A stretch of 64,000 nt of DNA from Atopsyche davidsoni. Taxonomy: Eukaryota; Arthropoda; Insecta; Trichoptera; Hydrobiosidae. Under the pieces are notes generated by a model. The model worked only from the letters and a program-made list of their open reading frames with translations, did no database searches and was not told the DNA's origin. Position numbers and translations under genes: made by a program. Of this stretch, positions 23,188 to 38,152 are shown one piece after another (the stretch's first letter is position 1; every line of letters starts with the position of its first letter). The stretch spans positions 62,001 through 126,000 of the forward strand of contig JAILWY010000022.1 in NCBI GenBank assembly GCA_022113835.1, in the 5' to 3' direction.

Positions 23188-23849
23188 TGCAGCCTGCTGG
23201 GGCCTTCCCGCGCCCCTGCCGCTCGAGACCGGGGATGGCTACTTTCCCCCGGAAGGGACCGGGATCAACGGATTCTCTCGATAGTCCGATATCTTTATTT
23301 TGATACGCATTATTTTAAGTAGTATTGTAGGCTATTTTCGTTTCTTGGAGAGTTCATCCGGGATATTCTTAAATTTTAGGTCAACTTTATATACAGAATT
23401 AAAATAAATTAAATAGAAATTGAAATAATGAAATAGAAATTCTATTTTATTTAGTTTTACTTCGTAACATGTGTGAGGAATATGGCGGCGTTGTGGGCGG
23501 AAGTGTCTGCGCTATGGGCTGAAGTGCTATGGTATATTTTGAAGCAGATAAGACATGGACCGCCACGTGATATCACTTTGATTATCGTCTGCGATACGCA
23601 GAGTCAATAAATGCTCGCTCTCGGGCCCCGCGCCCCGCGCCACGCACTTCACTTAATATACCTTATGTTTTAGGTAATAGATTTACACGAAACTTTATAT
23701 ATATACATAAATATATTTTTAAAATATATATTTATTTATACAGGTGTCCAAAAAGAGTATCGGGTATTTGTTTTAGAGCGAATTTGATTCAGTGCGACTG
23801 AGGGGCGCGGGGAGGGAATCGTGAAGTCCGCCATTTTGTGTAGTTTTAG

Positions 23850-23990
23850 TCTCTATGGAGCAGACTCGGGGACGGTAATTCCATAGTGACTGCTCAACGC
23901 TTGTATCGTGCGGAGTATCTCGCACGCAATGCACCAAGTGACGATAGCATTAGAAATGTTCGAAAATACAGGTGCAATGTCAATAAATAA
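23850..23990 (+). pseudogene. Transposase N-terminal HTH fragment (mariner/IS630-like)
   Basis: One frame reads NSIVTAQRLYRAEYLARNAP and continues SDDSIRNVRKYR before a stop at 23,990. The pattern of Ala-Gln-Arg-Leu-Tyr, an aromatic about four residues on, Arg-x-x-Pro-Ser, Ile, then Lys-Tyr is typical of the helix-turn-helix region at the start of mariner/IS630-type transposases and the related DUF4817 domain of insect repeats. It is cut off upstream by stops and has no catalytic DDE part downstream. Confidence 0.45.
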
Positions 23991-23999
23991 TTAACATAT

Positions 24000-26900
24000 A
24001 GATTTACTTTCAATTTCAATTCAACTCCCCCTACGCTACCGCCTAAGCCACACCTTGTAAGCCCCCCGACAGCGCACGTGATCAGGGGATCGCCATATAT
24101 CGTAGTATAGCTATAGAGCAACCCCATATATACATCTATATGTGTATACGGTCGATGACGCTCATCACTGTGGCGTGACTCCGGATCATCCAATCGAGTG
24201 GACAATCAGGCAATGAGCGGGGGCAGAGCTCCTGTCACCTCGCGCGAGGCGCTCCCATTCCTCAGCTCGGTTGTCATCGCTCTCGTCTCTCAGATTGCCC
24301 CAAGCATGAAGCTCTGCATTCATTCCCTTCGTTCTGGTTCACGATTACTTATACAAGACGACATCTGTTGTCAATTATAAAAAGTGTACTCCAAAACTGG
24401 CGTTATGGACTCGACCATATTCCGTATTTGAAAAATGTTTATCCTACTCGATCACAGATCACAGCATACAAAATTTTATAGTTAATTAATAAGTGATATT
24501 GCTGAATAGGACTTTTAAGATAAAACTAATTAAATATTAAAAATGAATGCACTATTAAAAACATTTTTTTATTCTTCTGTTAAATTAGTATTATTATTTT
24601 GTACAATAACTGTCAATGTTTTCATTTATTCTGCAACTGTTGTATGGATTTGCTGTTTATTGTTGAATTGGCTTTCTTAATTTTATCACAGATGGCAGTA
24701 GATGTCATAAACCGATTCAAAAGCAAACGTGGTATTTACATCTTCAATGGATTTATGATACAATAATTAACACACAAAAGCCGTTTAGTTGCAAAGTAAT
24801 TTAAAACATTATTATATATCAATCAGTTGTTCTTATTAAATCGATGAATAAATATGTGTGTAGCATTAAATGCTTAAGTCGGTTTACGTGTTTTGTTTCT
24901 GTAAAAAAGAAAATTAAATTTCGAGATTCGTTAAATTTTCATTTGATACATTTACAATAATTCTTGTGGCAGTGGCTGTGTCGCGGTAAGTGGCTATCCC
25001 CCCATCCATCTAGGATCTAGAAGCGATGGCAAAATGGCTTTATTCAAAAATATCTGAATAAAGAATCCGAAGATAATTTTAAAATTAATTATAAATATCT
25101 TTGGGTTTTTAGAGAAGAGAGCCCCTAGACTCGGATTATCTGAACTCGACTGTCTCCCGTTTGAGGAAAAAAAAACAGTTTTGATCGGTATCTATTAGGT
25201 AATTAAATAATATAGTACACTCTGCAGCATGCGGCGGGTTGGGTCACCCCATCGTCTGCACCGAGAGGCAGACTCTCGAGGTGGGGCGGGTCGAGGGTCA
25301 GGGGTCGAGGGTCAGGGGTCAGGACGCCCGCCGCACGATGGCTGCTCTGACGTCACCCGCGGCTCCGCGCTCTAGTGACCGAAAACGGATAATCGTCAAC
25401 GGCCAGGCTGGAAAATAAAAATAGCCTTTGTTTTAATTTATAATTTTTTTATTGTGAAAAGGGCAAAATCTCTGCTTTACTTGAGGATCTCCTAATTCCT
25501 TCAAGATGTTGCCGAGCCCTGGAACGGACCTCCTCGGGGTGCGCTCCCTCCCGGTTATGCAGTCGACAATTCCCGGAGAAACCGCCGGCCGAGGGGCACT
25601 GCGATTACCGGGGATGATTTTTATCAGCCGTCCCTCGGATATTTCGAGGAATGCGCGACTCGATTGCCGACTCGATCGCATGCCCGACGAGCCAGGGCGG
25701 ATGAAACCCGCGGGTCGATTGGAAGTATAGAGGATGCTAATAGAGGATGGCACCCCGCCGCAGCATCGAGTGAGCATGCGATATACAAGCAATTGATTCA
25801 CCCGTGAAACGACGAAATCCTGCAAAAGTTTATTTTAGACACCGGTGGCGCTCGACCACCCCCCTCCCTCGCGCCCCCGGCCCTCCGAACCACACCGTCC
25901 TGCTTGAATAGCGGGCCGCAATCGGTCGCAGCGATCGGAAGATTTCCTTCGTTTAGGTTTTCCAGCTTCACCTCACTTGGACCGATCGCTCCACCAGAAT
26001 CGCGGATCGGGACTCCGCAGCGGCGCGGCGGCGCAGAGGACCTTTCAATTTTACCATTTAAACCACATCGATGTAGTATATTTTACACATAATTAATGAA
26101 ACTGCCCGCTGGGGCTTAAATTTGATTCCAAATTTAATCATTTTCATCCATACCGAAATCGTTACGTTCGTGCACAACCGAGAAAAAGTCTAACGAAATT
26201 TCAAAACAGTGAAAAGTACACCCGGTGGCTCCTCCGGGGACTGGGCTACTTTTTGGTGTTAATTTTATAAATTTACGTTAAAATGTATTTTAAACCAGTT
26301 CTCACATCAAAACGTGCATTGTTAAACTTCTTGTAAATACGAACAATCGTTTGGAATTGTTTTCTTTGAAATTAAACGAGTTTTTTGGGATATTAATGGA
26401 TGTAGTGTTCGTTTACCCATCCATCAGAAGTATTGAAGTGCTCAACCTCGCGAAGCCTGCGTCGGCAGAGCCCGGAGGGAACAGCATTAAACTATTCCAA
26501 ATACAACTCGGTTAAACTTTACTCGGGCGGTCCCACTTTCGATTTCGTTCTTACTTCCCATATAGCGTCATCACGCTCGCGCGCGCCATATAAGGCGTAA
26601 GGGTGTCTCGTTCGCTCGCAATGGACTCTTTGCATAGTTTTTGTTTCGCTCGCACACACGGGGTTTTCTGACCTGCTGTCTCTTTTGTTGTGACTCTAGG
26701 TTTTTCGCCGTATAGGGTTGCCGAAATGTTTACCTGTGTTGAATAAATATATATTTTTTAATATTAGTACATGTTGTTAGATTGAATAAAAAAAATTAAA
26801 TAATAATTTTGATAAAAATATTCACCAGAATTTATGTTCTAACTTGATTGGCGTAATTAGACTCACGCCTTTTTAAATTTGATCTTGAAAGATTTGTATC

Positions 26901-27845
26901 GATTTACATAAGTCGTTACAAATTGTTTTTGATAATTTTATTTTTCTTCATTTTTTTATTGTATTCTATTTATTAAAGTTGTACTGTATGGAATTGTTTT
27001 TATTTTGAATCCCAAAAAAATAATATTAATGGTATTTTTTATCTGACTTTATTATTATTTATTTAACAATAGTTTTCACAATAAACACTAGGTTTCTAAA
27101 TTATTTTTTTCTTAACTTTAGGCTTTAAAAAATTAAGATGTATTTTTATTTACAATAATTTCCAGGTGACCTACTTTCAAAATATATTCATGTGGAAGCC
27201 CTGCACGTGCTGATTATCACTTTCTCTTTCATTCTAAATCTGTTTCCTTTGAGCATTGCATGTCTCTATCCGACACTCCTGCTGTTGCATATCACCATCT
27301 CGCTTTAATAGTTGGAATCTTTGTATGGGATTCAGGCCATCGCCGTCTCTATCACACTCACTAGAAAAGGAGGCTTTTCAGATGGCGCCGTCTCTTTTTC
27401 GCATTGGTCCTTCTTTGGTTTGTTTTAAATTCGGAGCTCGCTGCGTCTGTTTACGTTTTCACTTTTTATTTTAAGTTTTCGTTTCGCTTTAATTATCATT
27501 TAAACTTTTTCTTTCCATTAAATAAATGGCATTCGACACATTACATGTTATTGAAAAATATTCCTGTTGATTTTTTTTTAGAAAGACAGTGCAAAAAGAA
27601 ATTTTATAAAATCTACTGTTTTCTCAAAGACAACATTAAATATAATACCTGTTAGAATTTTGATTGGTGCATTGATTTATAAAAGGTTGGGCGACTAACT
27701 GAGCACGTCTATATTATTACATCACGTGTGTATCGTATATTGTATTGATATATTGTAGAATAATATAGCAATAAAAAGTACATTAAGAAATATTTACTAC
27801 GATCAATGTCAAAATTTACTTATAGAAAAAAATTAACGGTAGTTT
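24000..27845. other. Gene desert, no supported feature
   Basis: Mixed AT-rich DNA with a GC-rich patch at 25,230-26,050. A short tandem gggtcgagggtcagg lies at about 25,285-25,325. No exon with splice signals or recognisable protein similarity was found. Frames in 25,433-25,825 have no family resemblance. Sequence at 26,540-26,680 is rich in cgctcg words and may be a promoter-like or repeat segment. Confidence 0.5.
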
Positions 27846-27848
27846 ATA

Positions 27849-28091
27849 TATATAGTAATGTAATTCAATATTTTTGACAGAGAGTACTTGGTGGAATTCC
27901 ATTTTAATATTTTTTAATAAAATACCTGAGTGATTTTCCACATTTTTGTTTTTATTAGTGACCGGTTTCGCCAACCTTTCACGTTGGCATTATCAAACAG
28001 AGTTTGACGGTTGGCGAAACCGGTCACTAATAAAAACAAAAATGTGGAAAATCACTCAAGTATTTTATTAACAAATATTATATAGTAATGT
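27849..28091. mobile_element. Palindromic element 1, 62-bp arms, hammerhead-like core
   Basis: The arms 27,915-27,976 and 28,009-28,070 pair at 61 of 62 positions around a 32-base loop. The - strand carries TTGATAA (27,996-27,990), T, helix GCCAAC/GTTGGC with a 7-base loop, GAAA, CCGG and TC (to 27,960). That order resembles the hammerhead ribozyme core with a tiny stem III, as found in Penelope-like elements. The 13-bp sequence TATATAGTAATGT flanks the element on both sides (27,849-27,861 and 28,079-28,091), as a target-site duplication would. A decayed relative is in FATP intron 1. No coding part is present. Confidence 0.7.
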
Positions 28092-28134
28092 GTAATTAAT
28101 GGAACTGGTATTTATTTTGTAATACTCCATTTTA

Positions 28135-28327
28135 TAACAATAAAATAAAACCAAATGGTTTTGGAGACTACGTTTATTTTGCTTATAGCGAGAGCTCTTT
28201 CGCCGAACACGGCATCTTCAAGACTTCTTGAAGATGCATCTTGAAGATGCCGTGTTCGGCGAAAGAGCTCTCGCTATAAGCAAAATAAACGTAGTCTCCA
28301 AAACCATTTGGTTTTATTTTATTGTTA
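28135..28327. mobile_element. Palindromic element 2, perfect 89-bp arms
   Basis: The arms 28,135-28,223 and 28,239-28,327 are identical in reverse complement (89 of 89), with a 15-base loop. The + strand right arm reads CTTGAAGA (28,240-28,247), T, GCCG-tgtt-CGGC, GAAA (28,261-28,264), GAGC, TC. This again fits a hammerhead-like layout, with one extra T in the CUGANGA box and one before helix II. TAGTAATGTGTA occurs at 28,083-28,094 and 28,326-28,337, flanking the element and repeating the flank of palindrome 1. Any transcript would fold into a long perfect hairpin. Confidence 0.75.
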
Positions 28328-28454
28328 GTAATGTGTACAAAACCATGCATTGAATTTGGTATTAGAGTAATATTTATTGAGATTTTACATAAAAGGTTTT
28401 TAGTAAAAAGTACTAACAAGCAGTCACGATAGCAATCAAATATAATATTTTTTG

Positions 28455-28540
28455 TTCACAAACTCTTTCGATTGTATGAAGAAGCCCTCGAAAGCCTTAA
28501 GTGGTCACAAACAAAAATGATCGTTATATCCAAGCCATTT
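28455..28540. mobile_element. Hairpin repeat tail with TCACAAACAAAAATGATC
   Basis: The sequence cgaaagcc..aagtggtcacaaac (28,489-28,514) followed by aaaaatgatcgt recurs, with changes, at 57,481-57,506 and in part at 61,731-61,745. To its left, ttgttcacaaactctttcg is an approximate inverted partner. The shared order GAAAG...(G/C)TC-ACAAAYAAAA fits the 3' half of the hammerhead-like cores nearby. Confidence 0.5.
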
Positions 28541-28544
28541 ACTA

Positions 28545-31785
<3,241 letters not shown>

Positions 31786-31928
31786 CGGCCAGGGTTGCCC
31801 CCCGCGCCGGCCAGGGCTGCCCCCGCGCAGGCCAGGGCTGCCCCCGCGCCGGCCAGGGCTGCCCCCGCGCAGGCCAGGGCTGCCCCCGCGCCGGCCAGGG
31901 CTGCCCCCGCGCCGGCCAGGGCTGCCCC
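31786..31928. repeat. 21-bp tandem repeat, about 7 copies
   Basis: The unit is ggccagggctgcccccgcgc plus one base, alternating between c and a in that final position. Twenty-one is divisible by three, so each frame encodes a seven-residue repeat (for example Ala/Gly-rich on the - strand). No start, signal or neighbour supports a gene. Confidence 0.95.
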
Positions 31929-32768
31929 AACGCGTGGGGGGGTGGCGGGGCAGCGGGGCGACACGGCCTACTCACCCGGGGGGCCACTCCTGCGGAGAGT
32001 GCAGCCAGCTAAGGATGGAAGGCGCGGGGCACACCAGGCTGGACCATGTCTCCAGGAGCAATAATTTGATTACACTACGATGTCTATTTAAACAAATTTG
32101 CCTGGACATATAAAATCATACGGTAATAAGTTTGACGCATCATCATTTTAAACAAAAATTTAAGTCTCAAAAATATTTTATAAAAAGTGATATTTCAACA
32201 TATGTTCATTCTAATTTTTTTTAAATAAACATGATATATTTGAATATTTTAAATAAAATATTGGAATTTTACCAAAACTTTCTGTCGGTAAAATTATATT
32301 ATTAAAAATAATAGAAATTGCAATAAAAGAATTTCCAAGTCATCTCGCGGTCCCCGGAGGTCCCCGCGGGGCTCCGCGCAGGCCTGCTCAGCTGTTTAAA
32401 TTTTCCTTAAGCACATTATTACACAATACTGAATATTTTATTACTTAATTACGAAGCTTATAAGTAGGCCGTATTTTAAATTCTATAAAAATATATTTAC
32501 GTCCTTGATGCAGTGGCGCGCCTGTTTACTTTTATCTTGCGACCGGAGACATTCAAGCTCACACAGTTACAGAGCAGCTAGTCGGAAGAAAGACACAACT
32601 TTTTAAAAGTAAGTCCCTGCAAGGCGAGCATTGGGAAGCATTGTAGTAAATTGTAGGTTGATACGTCTCCGACATCCGAGGGAACTCACTGAAAACTTGA
32701 AACAAAAATATGGCTTGTTTTTTATGGGATTTATTTTTCTTTGAATCGAGTAAATCACCACTCCACCC

Positions 32769-32818
32769 GGGTGGCCGACAGGTGGCCGACAGGTGGCCGA
32801 CAGGTGGCCGACAGGTGG
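32769..32818. repeat. 11-bp tandem repeat (ggtggccgaca)n
   Basis: Four and a half near-perfect copies next to a GC-rich patch. No coding meaning is supported. Confidence 0.95.
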
Positions 32819-33330
32819 GCTCCGGGGGCTCCGGGGCACGTCACAGGGTCCGCGGGCGCCTCGGCCGTTGCGGGTCACTCTGTTGTAGATTTCTATATTT
32901 TCTGTAGGAACACATTAAATTTCAATATTATGTTTTCGTTGCCCAATAGATTTTGAATATGCATGGATTTTTGTGTGTTTTGAGGTTATGCATTGTAGAT
33001 CCAACAAATTATATTTATACAAATTTGGTAATAGAGACGAGAGCTATTTAGAATGATCGACCCTCGACTACAATTTTAAAACATGGAAGCTTTTAATCAA
33101 CGCTCATTTCTACTGCTCATCGCCATTTTCTTTAAATTTATAGTACTACATATCAAAAACAAAATGGATAGCTGATTGGCAAGAAGATTACGAACATTTG
33201 CGAACACTGCATTCACAAACTAAATGATCGGATATATTTAAAGATGTTCCTATTCGTTTCCTGCGTGAGTAACCCTTTGAACACTGCTCCAGCTTGTCGA
33301 GTCACCGGCGGCCACCCCAGGGGGGGGGTC

Positions 33331-33369
33331 AGGTTAGGTTAGGTTAGGTTAGGTTAGGTTAGGTTAGGT
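33331..33369. repeat. Interstitial TTAGG telomere-type repeat
   Basis: Seven exact AGGTT units plus AGGT, equivalent to (TTAGG)n on this strand, follow a run of nine g. TTAGG is the ancestral arthropod telomere repeat, lost in Diptera. Flanking DNA on both sides is ordinary, so this is an internal tract, not a chromosome end. Confidence 0.9.
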
Positions 33370-34442
33370 GTGGCAAGCGCCGTCACTTCCGCGTTCGCGT
33401 TTCCTCCGAAACCACAAAAATTAGAAAATCTGTGCCGGGCGTTGCGCAACAAGCGCCTGACGCAAGCGCGGACCCGAGCAGTGACAGCCCCTTCCACGCC
33501 GGCCTCTCCTAGTATTTACCTAGTTTACTATAAACAATACACAAATAACGTCATTTTTCGTTTAAGGTACTAACACTCACGTAATTAATCATACATTAAA
33601 AACAAGGAAAATTAATCCAAAAGCTTCGAGGAGGATCGAAGTTGGGCGAGCCGTCCTGCAGTCTGCTCCGTCAGCTCGCTCACTCTCCTCGAACTGGTTT
33701 ATTTTGTCATTTTATCAACAAAACTGTTCACATTCATATCTATGTATGCGGCACATTGCTTTTGTAACAAAAAATATCGTTGATATAATATAATCTGCAA
33801 ATAAATAAACATATTACTTGTTAATTACATATATATTTAATTAATTGGTGTTGCGTTGTAGACGCAGATGTCCCTTAAATTTAGCTGTAATGTTTTCATT
33901 CGCTATTATTAATAACAGTAAATATTATTATTATTATTTCAAATCTTCGGTGACATGCATATATTTCTAAAAGCAGGCCATATTTTACTTCTACGACCAT
34001 TTCCCGTTAGCTTCTCTGAATGCAGTTAAAAGGGAACCACTGTCACGCCCCGAAAAGCGCGGACGAAACGAATCCTTCGGCATCAAATTGGAGAAAACTT
34101 ACAGTGACAATAAATTATATTTAAAAGCAGAATTGTACATTTTTTCGTATTTATAAAAATTTTAGATGAGTGTAACTTTTTTCATTCATACAGAATATTG
34201 TGTATATGTTTATTTCGACATGGAAAACATTTTTTATAATTAAAGTTTAGTTAGTTTTATAATATATATTGCTCTGCTCGGCGAGGGCGCGTGCAATCCA
34301 AGGGGGGTTTCCGAAATCGAGAAGAAGCCTTCACCCGCGGACATCTTCACGGCGCGGTCGCTATCCTTTTTAAAAAAAATTAAAAGGTAGACTATTTTGA
34401 AGAAAAACTGATTCAACATGTAATAATAGCCAAATGTCTAGG

Positions 34443-34445
<3 letters not shown>

Positions 34446-34500
<55 letters not shown>
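34446..34500. repeat. (TA)n microsatellite
   Basis: About 27 TA units, pure. It is followed at 34,540-34,790 by unassigned sequence with several inverted gtttcg/cgaaac words. Confidence 0.95.
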
Positions 34501-34505
<5 letters not shown>

Positions 34506-34944
34506 TATGTTATAAATATGGAGTATTATAAATTGAACCATTCTGTCGTGAACGGTTTGCAGAGACGCAGAAGCGTTTCAAAAGGCAACGACTGCTCTCT
34601 TAGATAGAATCTCTGCCAACGTTTCGTTCCTGGCTAAGGACCGTCTCCAGAAATTTGATTGCTAAGCGTTTCGTGTTTTACACGAATCGTCGGAAGACCA
34701 AAACCAGTACGCAGCGAGAAATCCCTAAATCATCTGCCGAATCCGGCAAATACGTTTATTCCAGGCATCTAATTAGGAAAATTTTATGTGATCTATAGAT
34801 GAACAAAATAGAATGTTTCTAATTGGTGAGACAAATGATAGATTAAAGAAAATGCAATATATTTAATCTCCGCACCCGGCCGCAGCGTGACGTGAAGGGA
34901 GGCGCGGGTCGGAAGAGGTCGCCTCTTATCAGACAGCATCAGCG

Positions 34945-35058
34945 ATATCGGCAACATCGCCAACATCGCCAATATCGCCAATATCGCCAATATCGCCAAT
35001 ATCGCCAATATCGAAAGTATCGACAATATCGACAACATCGGCAATATCGGCAATATCG
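34945..35058. repeat. 9-bp tandem repeat (atcgccaat)n
   Basis: About 12 copies of a TATCG-centred nonamer with a few variants (atcggcaac, atcgaaagt, atcgacaat). A unit length of nine gives three-residue peptide repeats on both strands. I regard the frames as artefacts. Confidence 0.93.
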
Positions 35059-35064
35059 CCCCAG

Positions 35065-36708
35065 GCCGTCCTTGAGGCTCGTGGCCCTCACAGCTGCGCA
35101 GCACCCCTTCTAGGTTCTTACGTCTTTAGTGACCAGTTTGTAGCTATTTTAATCTTCCGACAATTTGATAACATTTTATATCTTGAAAATACCGAATATT
35201 CAATAGATCTGAATTGAAAAAAAATCAAGATTCTTTATTTCATTATTTTAAATTACAATACTTCTTAGGACTATGCTTACAATACGGTATATGGTGGGCG
35301 GGTTAGGTGGTAGAGTACATGGATTTCTTTATTTTCGTTATTAAATTTGTGTGGAAAAAATATGTGTAATAAACCGTTTATTACATGAGGGGAGATATTC
35401 CCTGAGCACCGAGCAGACTCGCCATTAGAACATCGCGTCTCAAGTGAAATACTCGAGAGAGGGAAAAATCTATGCATATCTATCTACCCCGCGACTCGAT
35501 CCAATTGACCGTTTAACCTGGCAAGAATTCAAGCTTATTATAAAGCTTTATTTTTCATCAATTTTCAAAGTGAAATTATAAAAATCATCAATCAAATCAA
35601 AGCATACACATACATGTAACAGTGATGAGTATTGCTGGTATATTGTTTTATTAATATACGTTTACATTGTGCTTCAAATTTAACAGAATTCTCACATTTA
35701 TATTTTACCCTTCAAAAAATAGTTTTTGTGTCTATTGTTCTAAAACCTAAAAAGTCAGCACGTGCTGAACGTTACGTTACGTTATGGTACCAAAATTATA
35801 CAATTTACTAATATCGCACAAAATAAACGATCTTCCGGAAAAATACTATAAAGATGAATAACAAAACCCGACCACCCCCGCAGTGCGAGGGGCGCCCTCC
35901 CGAGCCACTTGCTCGGGTTGGTTTGAATAATTGTCGGGTGATTGCTTGTATGTGACCAGATAATAAATCTATTTGGAGAATGTTGATTTTATGAATGGAT
36001 CGCTCCGATAAGGTGAGCGGATGACGCCCCGTTATCTTCACTCTGATGTGTGCATATCTGTCCATCGATATGCACCCGTCTGTCCACAGATAACGAGGCA
36101 CGGTGGTGACATCGGTTTTCTTTGTTGTATGCTTACTTGGATTAATAAAAAAATATTTACCATCTGGATGCAAATAAATTTCTATTTCTATCCAATACGT
36201 TCTCGGATATTTAACTGCGTCGTCGTTTAACCACAGCATTAACAGAATAAAAAAAAATTAAAAAATTATATAAAAATGTAGGATTTACAAGATGAAGAAT
36301 CTCAATGTATTGACAAAAATTAAATTAAATTTTTGGGTGCTAACATTTTTCATCTCGGGTATTGGAGCCATTTTAGGCAATGAATAGTATAGGTCAAATA
36401 AGCAATAAGCGCACTTATGGTATAGTATTGCTGGCCGGGGCGAGCTCGCAGAATGAACACATAAAATGTGCAATTAACTAAATACATATGAGTTATTCTT
36501 AAATATTATGATAGAGAAAAGCGATAGATTATCAGTTTGCAATTTGCTGAGTGTTTGTTTAATATTGACAGATTATCAGAAACTTACTTTTTTGCAGCTG
36601 AGTATTGCTTACACATAAAATATTATCGGAGAATTTGTTGACATGATTGTAAATTATTGATATCGATAGTTCAAAATGTATGATTAATTACTGTTTTACA
36701 CACTCACA

Positions 36709-36752
<44 letters not shown>

Positions 36753-37500
36753 TATAAATAATAAATATGTGTGTGTGTGTGTGTGAGTATATTCACAAAC
36801 AAATATTGCACCATATGAATTGATCTAAATAAAAAAAAATTGTGTGGACACCCTTCCTAGGAAGTGTGCTCGTGCGGTGAGTGCCCCGGGCGGTGTAATC
36901 TGCTATATTTATGGTATTTCCTATCCTGAATTGAGTCGTGGAACTCGGGGTCGTAGCGTGTTCTTCAAAAAACGCCGTCTACGGTAATTTCGCGGCGGTC
37001 GTGTTTCCTAAAGGCTCGCTCGAGTACTGGCTTGATTTAATATTACAATTTTTAAATAAAGTTTAATGAGAATTTAATTTAAAAAAACCCTATATAAATG
37101 GTCGAACGGGCCGCGTGACGTGACGTGACGCGGCGGTTCGCTAGCGCATCTAAATATTTTTCACTACTCGAAGGGTCCCGCAGCCAAAACAAAGAAAATC
37201 CCTCTCGGGCAGCCGTCTCGCTCCGATGCACGGAGGACTCGCCCGGCTGTGCGAGCGAGAGGCCCCGCGGCGTCCACTATCACCGCACGTCAGTGGCGGC
37301 GGGGAAACTCCTGTGACCTACATTTCCAAAAAAATATTTTCAGATTTATACACTTTTAGGGACTGGATATATGAATATCCACGAGCTATTAAATAAATGC
37401 CACTATTATTACCATTATATAATAGTTCATTTACCTGTAATTAATTTTAAAAAGAAACCAAAAAATAACTATATGAGAAATTATTAATTGAGAATTATAT
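35065..37500. other. Desert upstream of C/EBP
   Basis: Mostly AT-rich with a (TA)n tract at 36,713-36,746 followed by (GT)n at 36,769-36,784. An imperfect inverted repeat around gataacg/cgttatc lies at 36,030-36,095. No gene is supported. Part of the right half may carry C/EBP control elements, but none is recognisable by eye. Confidence 0.45.
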
Positions 37501-37566
37501 AAACCAGTTACTATATATATTTATATATTTTATTTTATATATATAAATATATATAGTAACTGGTTT
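37501..37566. repeat. 28-bp perfect inverted repeat
   Basis: The arms 37,501-37,528 and 37,539-37,566 pair perfectly around a 10-base loop. The outer ends are aaaccagttac / gtaactggttt and the inner parts are AT-rich. It could be a tiny hairpin transposon or a secondary structure; no duplication of flanks is evident. Confidence 0.75.
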
Positions 37567-38033
37567 GATTGTTTGAAAATTTCATATCACATAGATAGAT
37601 GTGAGATGTCGTGTCATGTATCGATGTTAAGATAAAAATATTCATAAAATCAAAAAATAGTACGAGATAATTTGAAATTAAAATAAGTAATTTATTATTC
37701 ACATAAAGTCGGACGCGACGCCTCTGCGGGCGAGTGCACTCCGTCACTTTCCTCCGCACGCACACCCTCTCATTCGCACACGGGCGGAATCCCGGCACGA
37801 CTCACACTGCCACGCTCGGCGGTTTCACTCTCGCCGCGCGACCCACACTGGCAGACTTTCCTCGCAGACCCTTCGTTGCATCACTGCGCTGCGGCCAGTC
37901 AGTGTCGCGCGGAACTCCGACGCGGACGGTCGTGTTAGTCGCGTGTCGTGCGGAGACCCGAGTTGACAGCTCGCAGAACCGCGCTCCAGTGCTCCGAGTG
38001 TCGGCGCGGACGTCGCTCGATAGCGCGTCGCGG

Positions 38034-38063
38034 ATGCGATCTTCCCCTCGAATCTTCCGATAA
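38034..38063 (+). CDS. C/EBP upstream ORF 1, 9 aa
   Basis: ATG at 38,034 with the frame MRSSPRIFR then TAA. It lies 124 bases before the C/EBP start and out of frame with it. Translation depends on where transcription begins, which the sequence does not settle. Confidence 0.35.
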   Translation: MRSSPRIFR

Positions 38064-38152
38064 GACGGACCGCGGAGTTGCGAACGAGCCGTCGTCGCGG
38101 TGGATAGTTCTCGACGAGTGCGGAGTTCAGTGCGTTCAGTTCAGTTCAGGCT

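Noticed and set aside
21043..23322. Six long open frames of about 680-726 codons on both strands
   Set aside because: They exist only because the 38-bp repeat unit has no stop in any frame. Seven 37-bp units shift the frame, and no family or start context is present.
34540..34790. Possible Penelope-like or coding remnant (CTGGAGAC..GAAACG on the minus strand; a plus frame ending RHLIRKILCDL)
   Set aside because: CTGGAGA breaks the CUGANGA rule at an invariant A, helix II is unclear, and the peptide matches no family I know.
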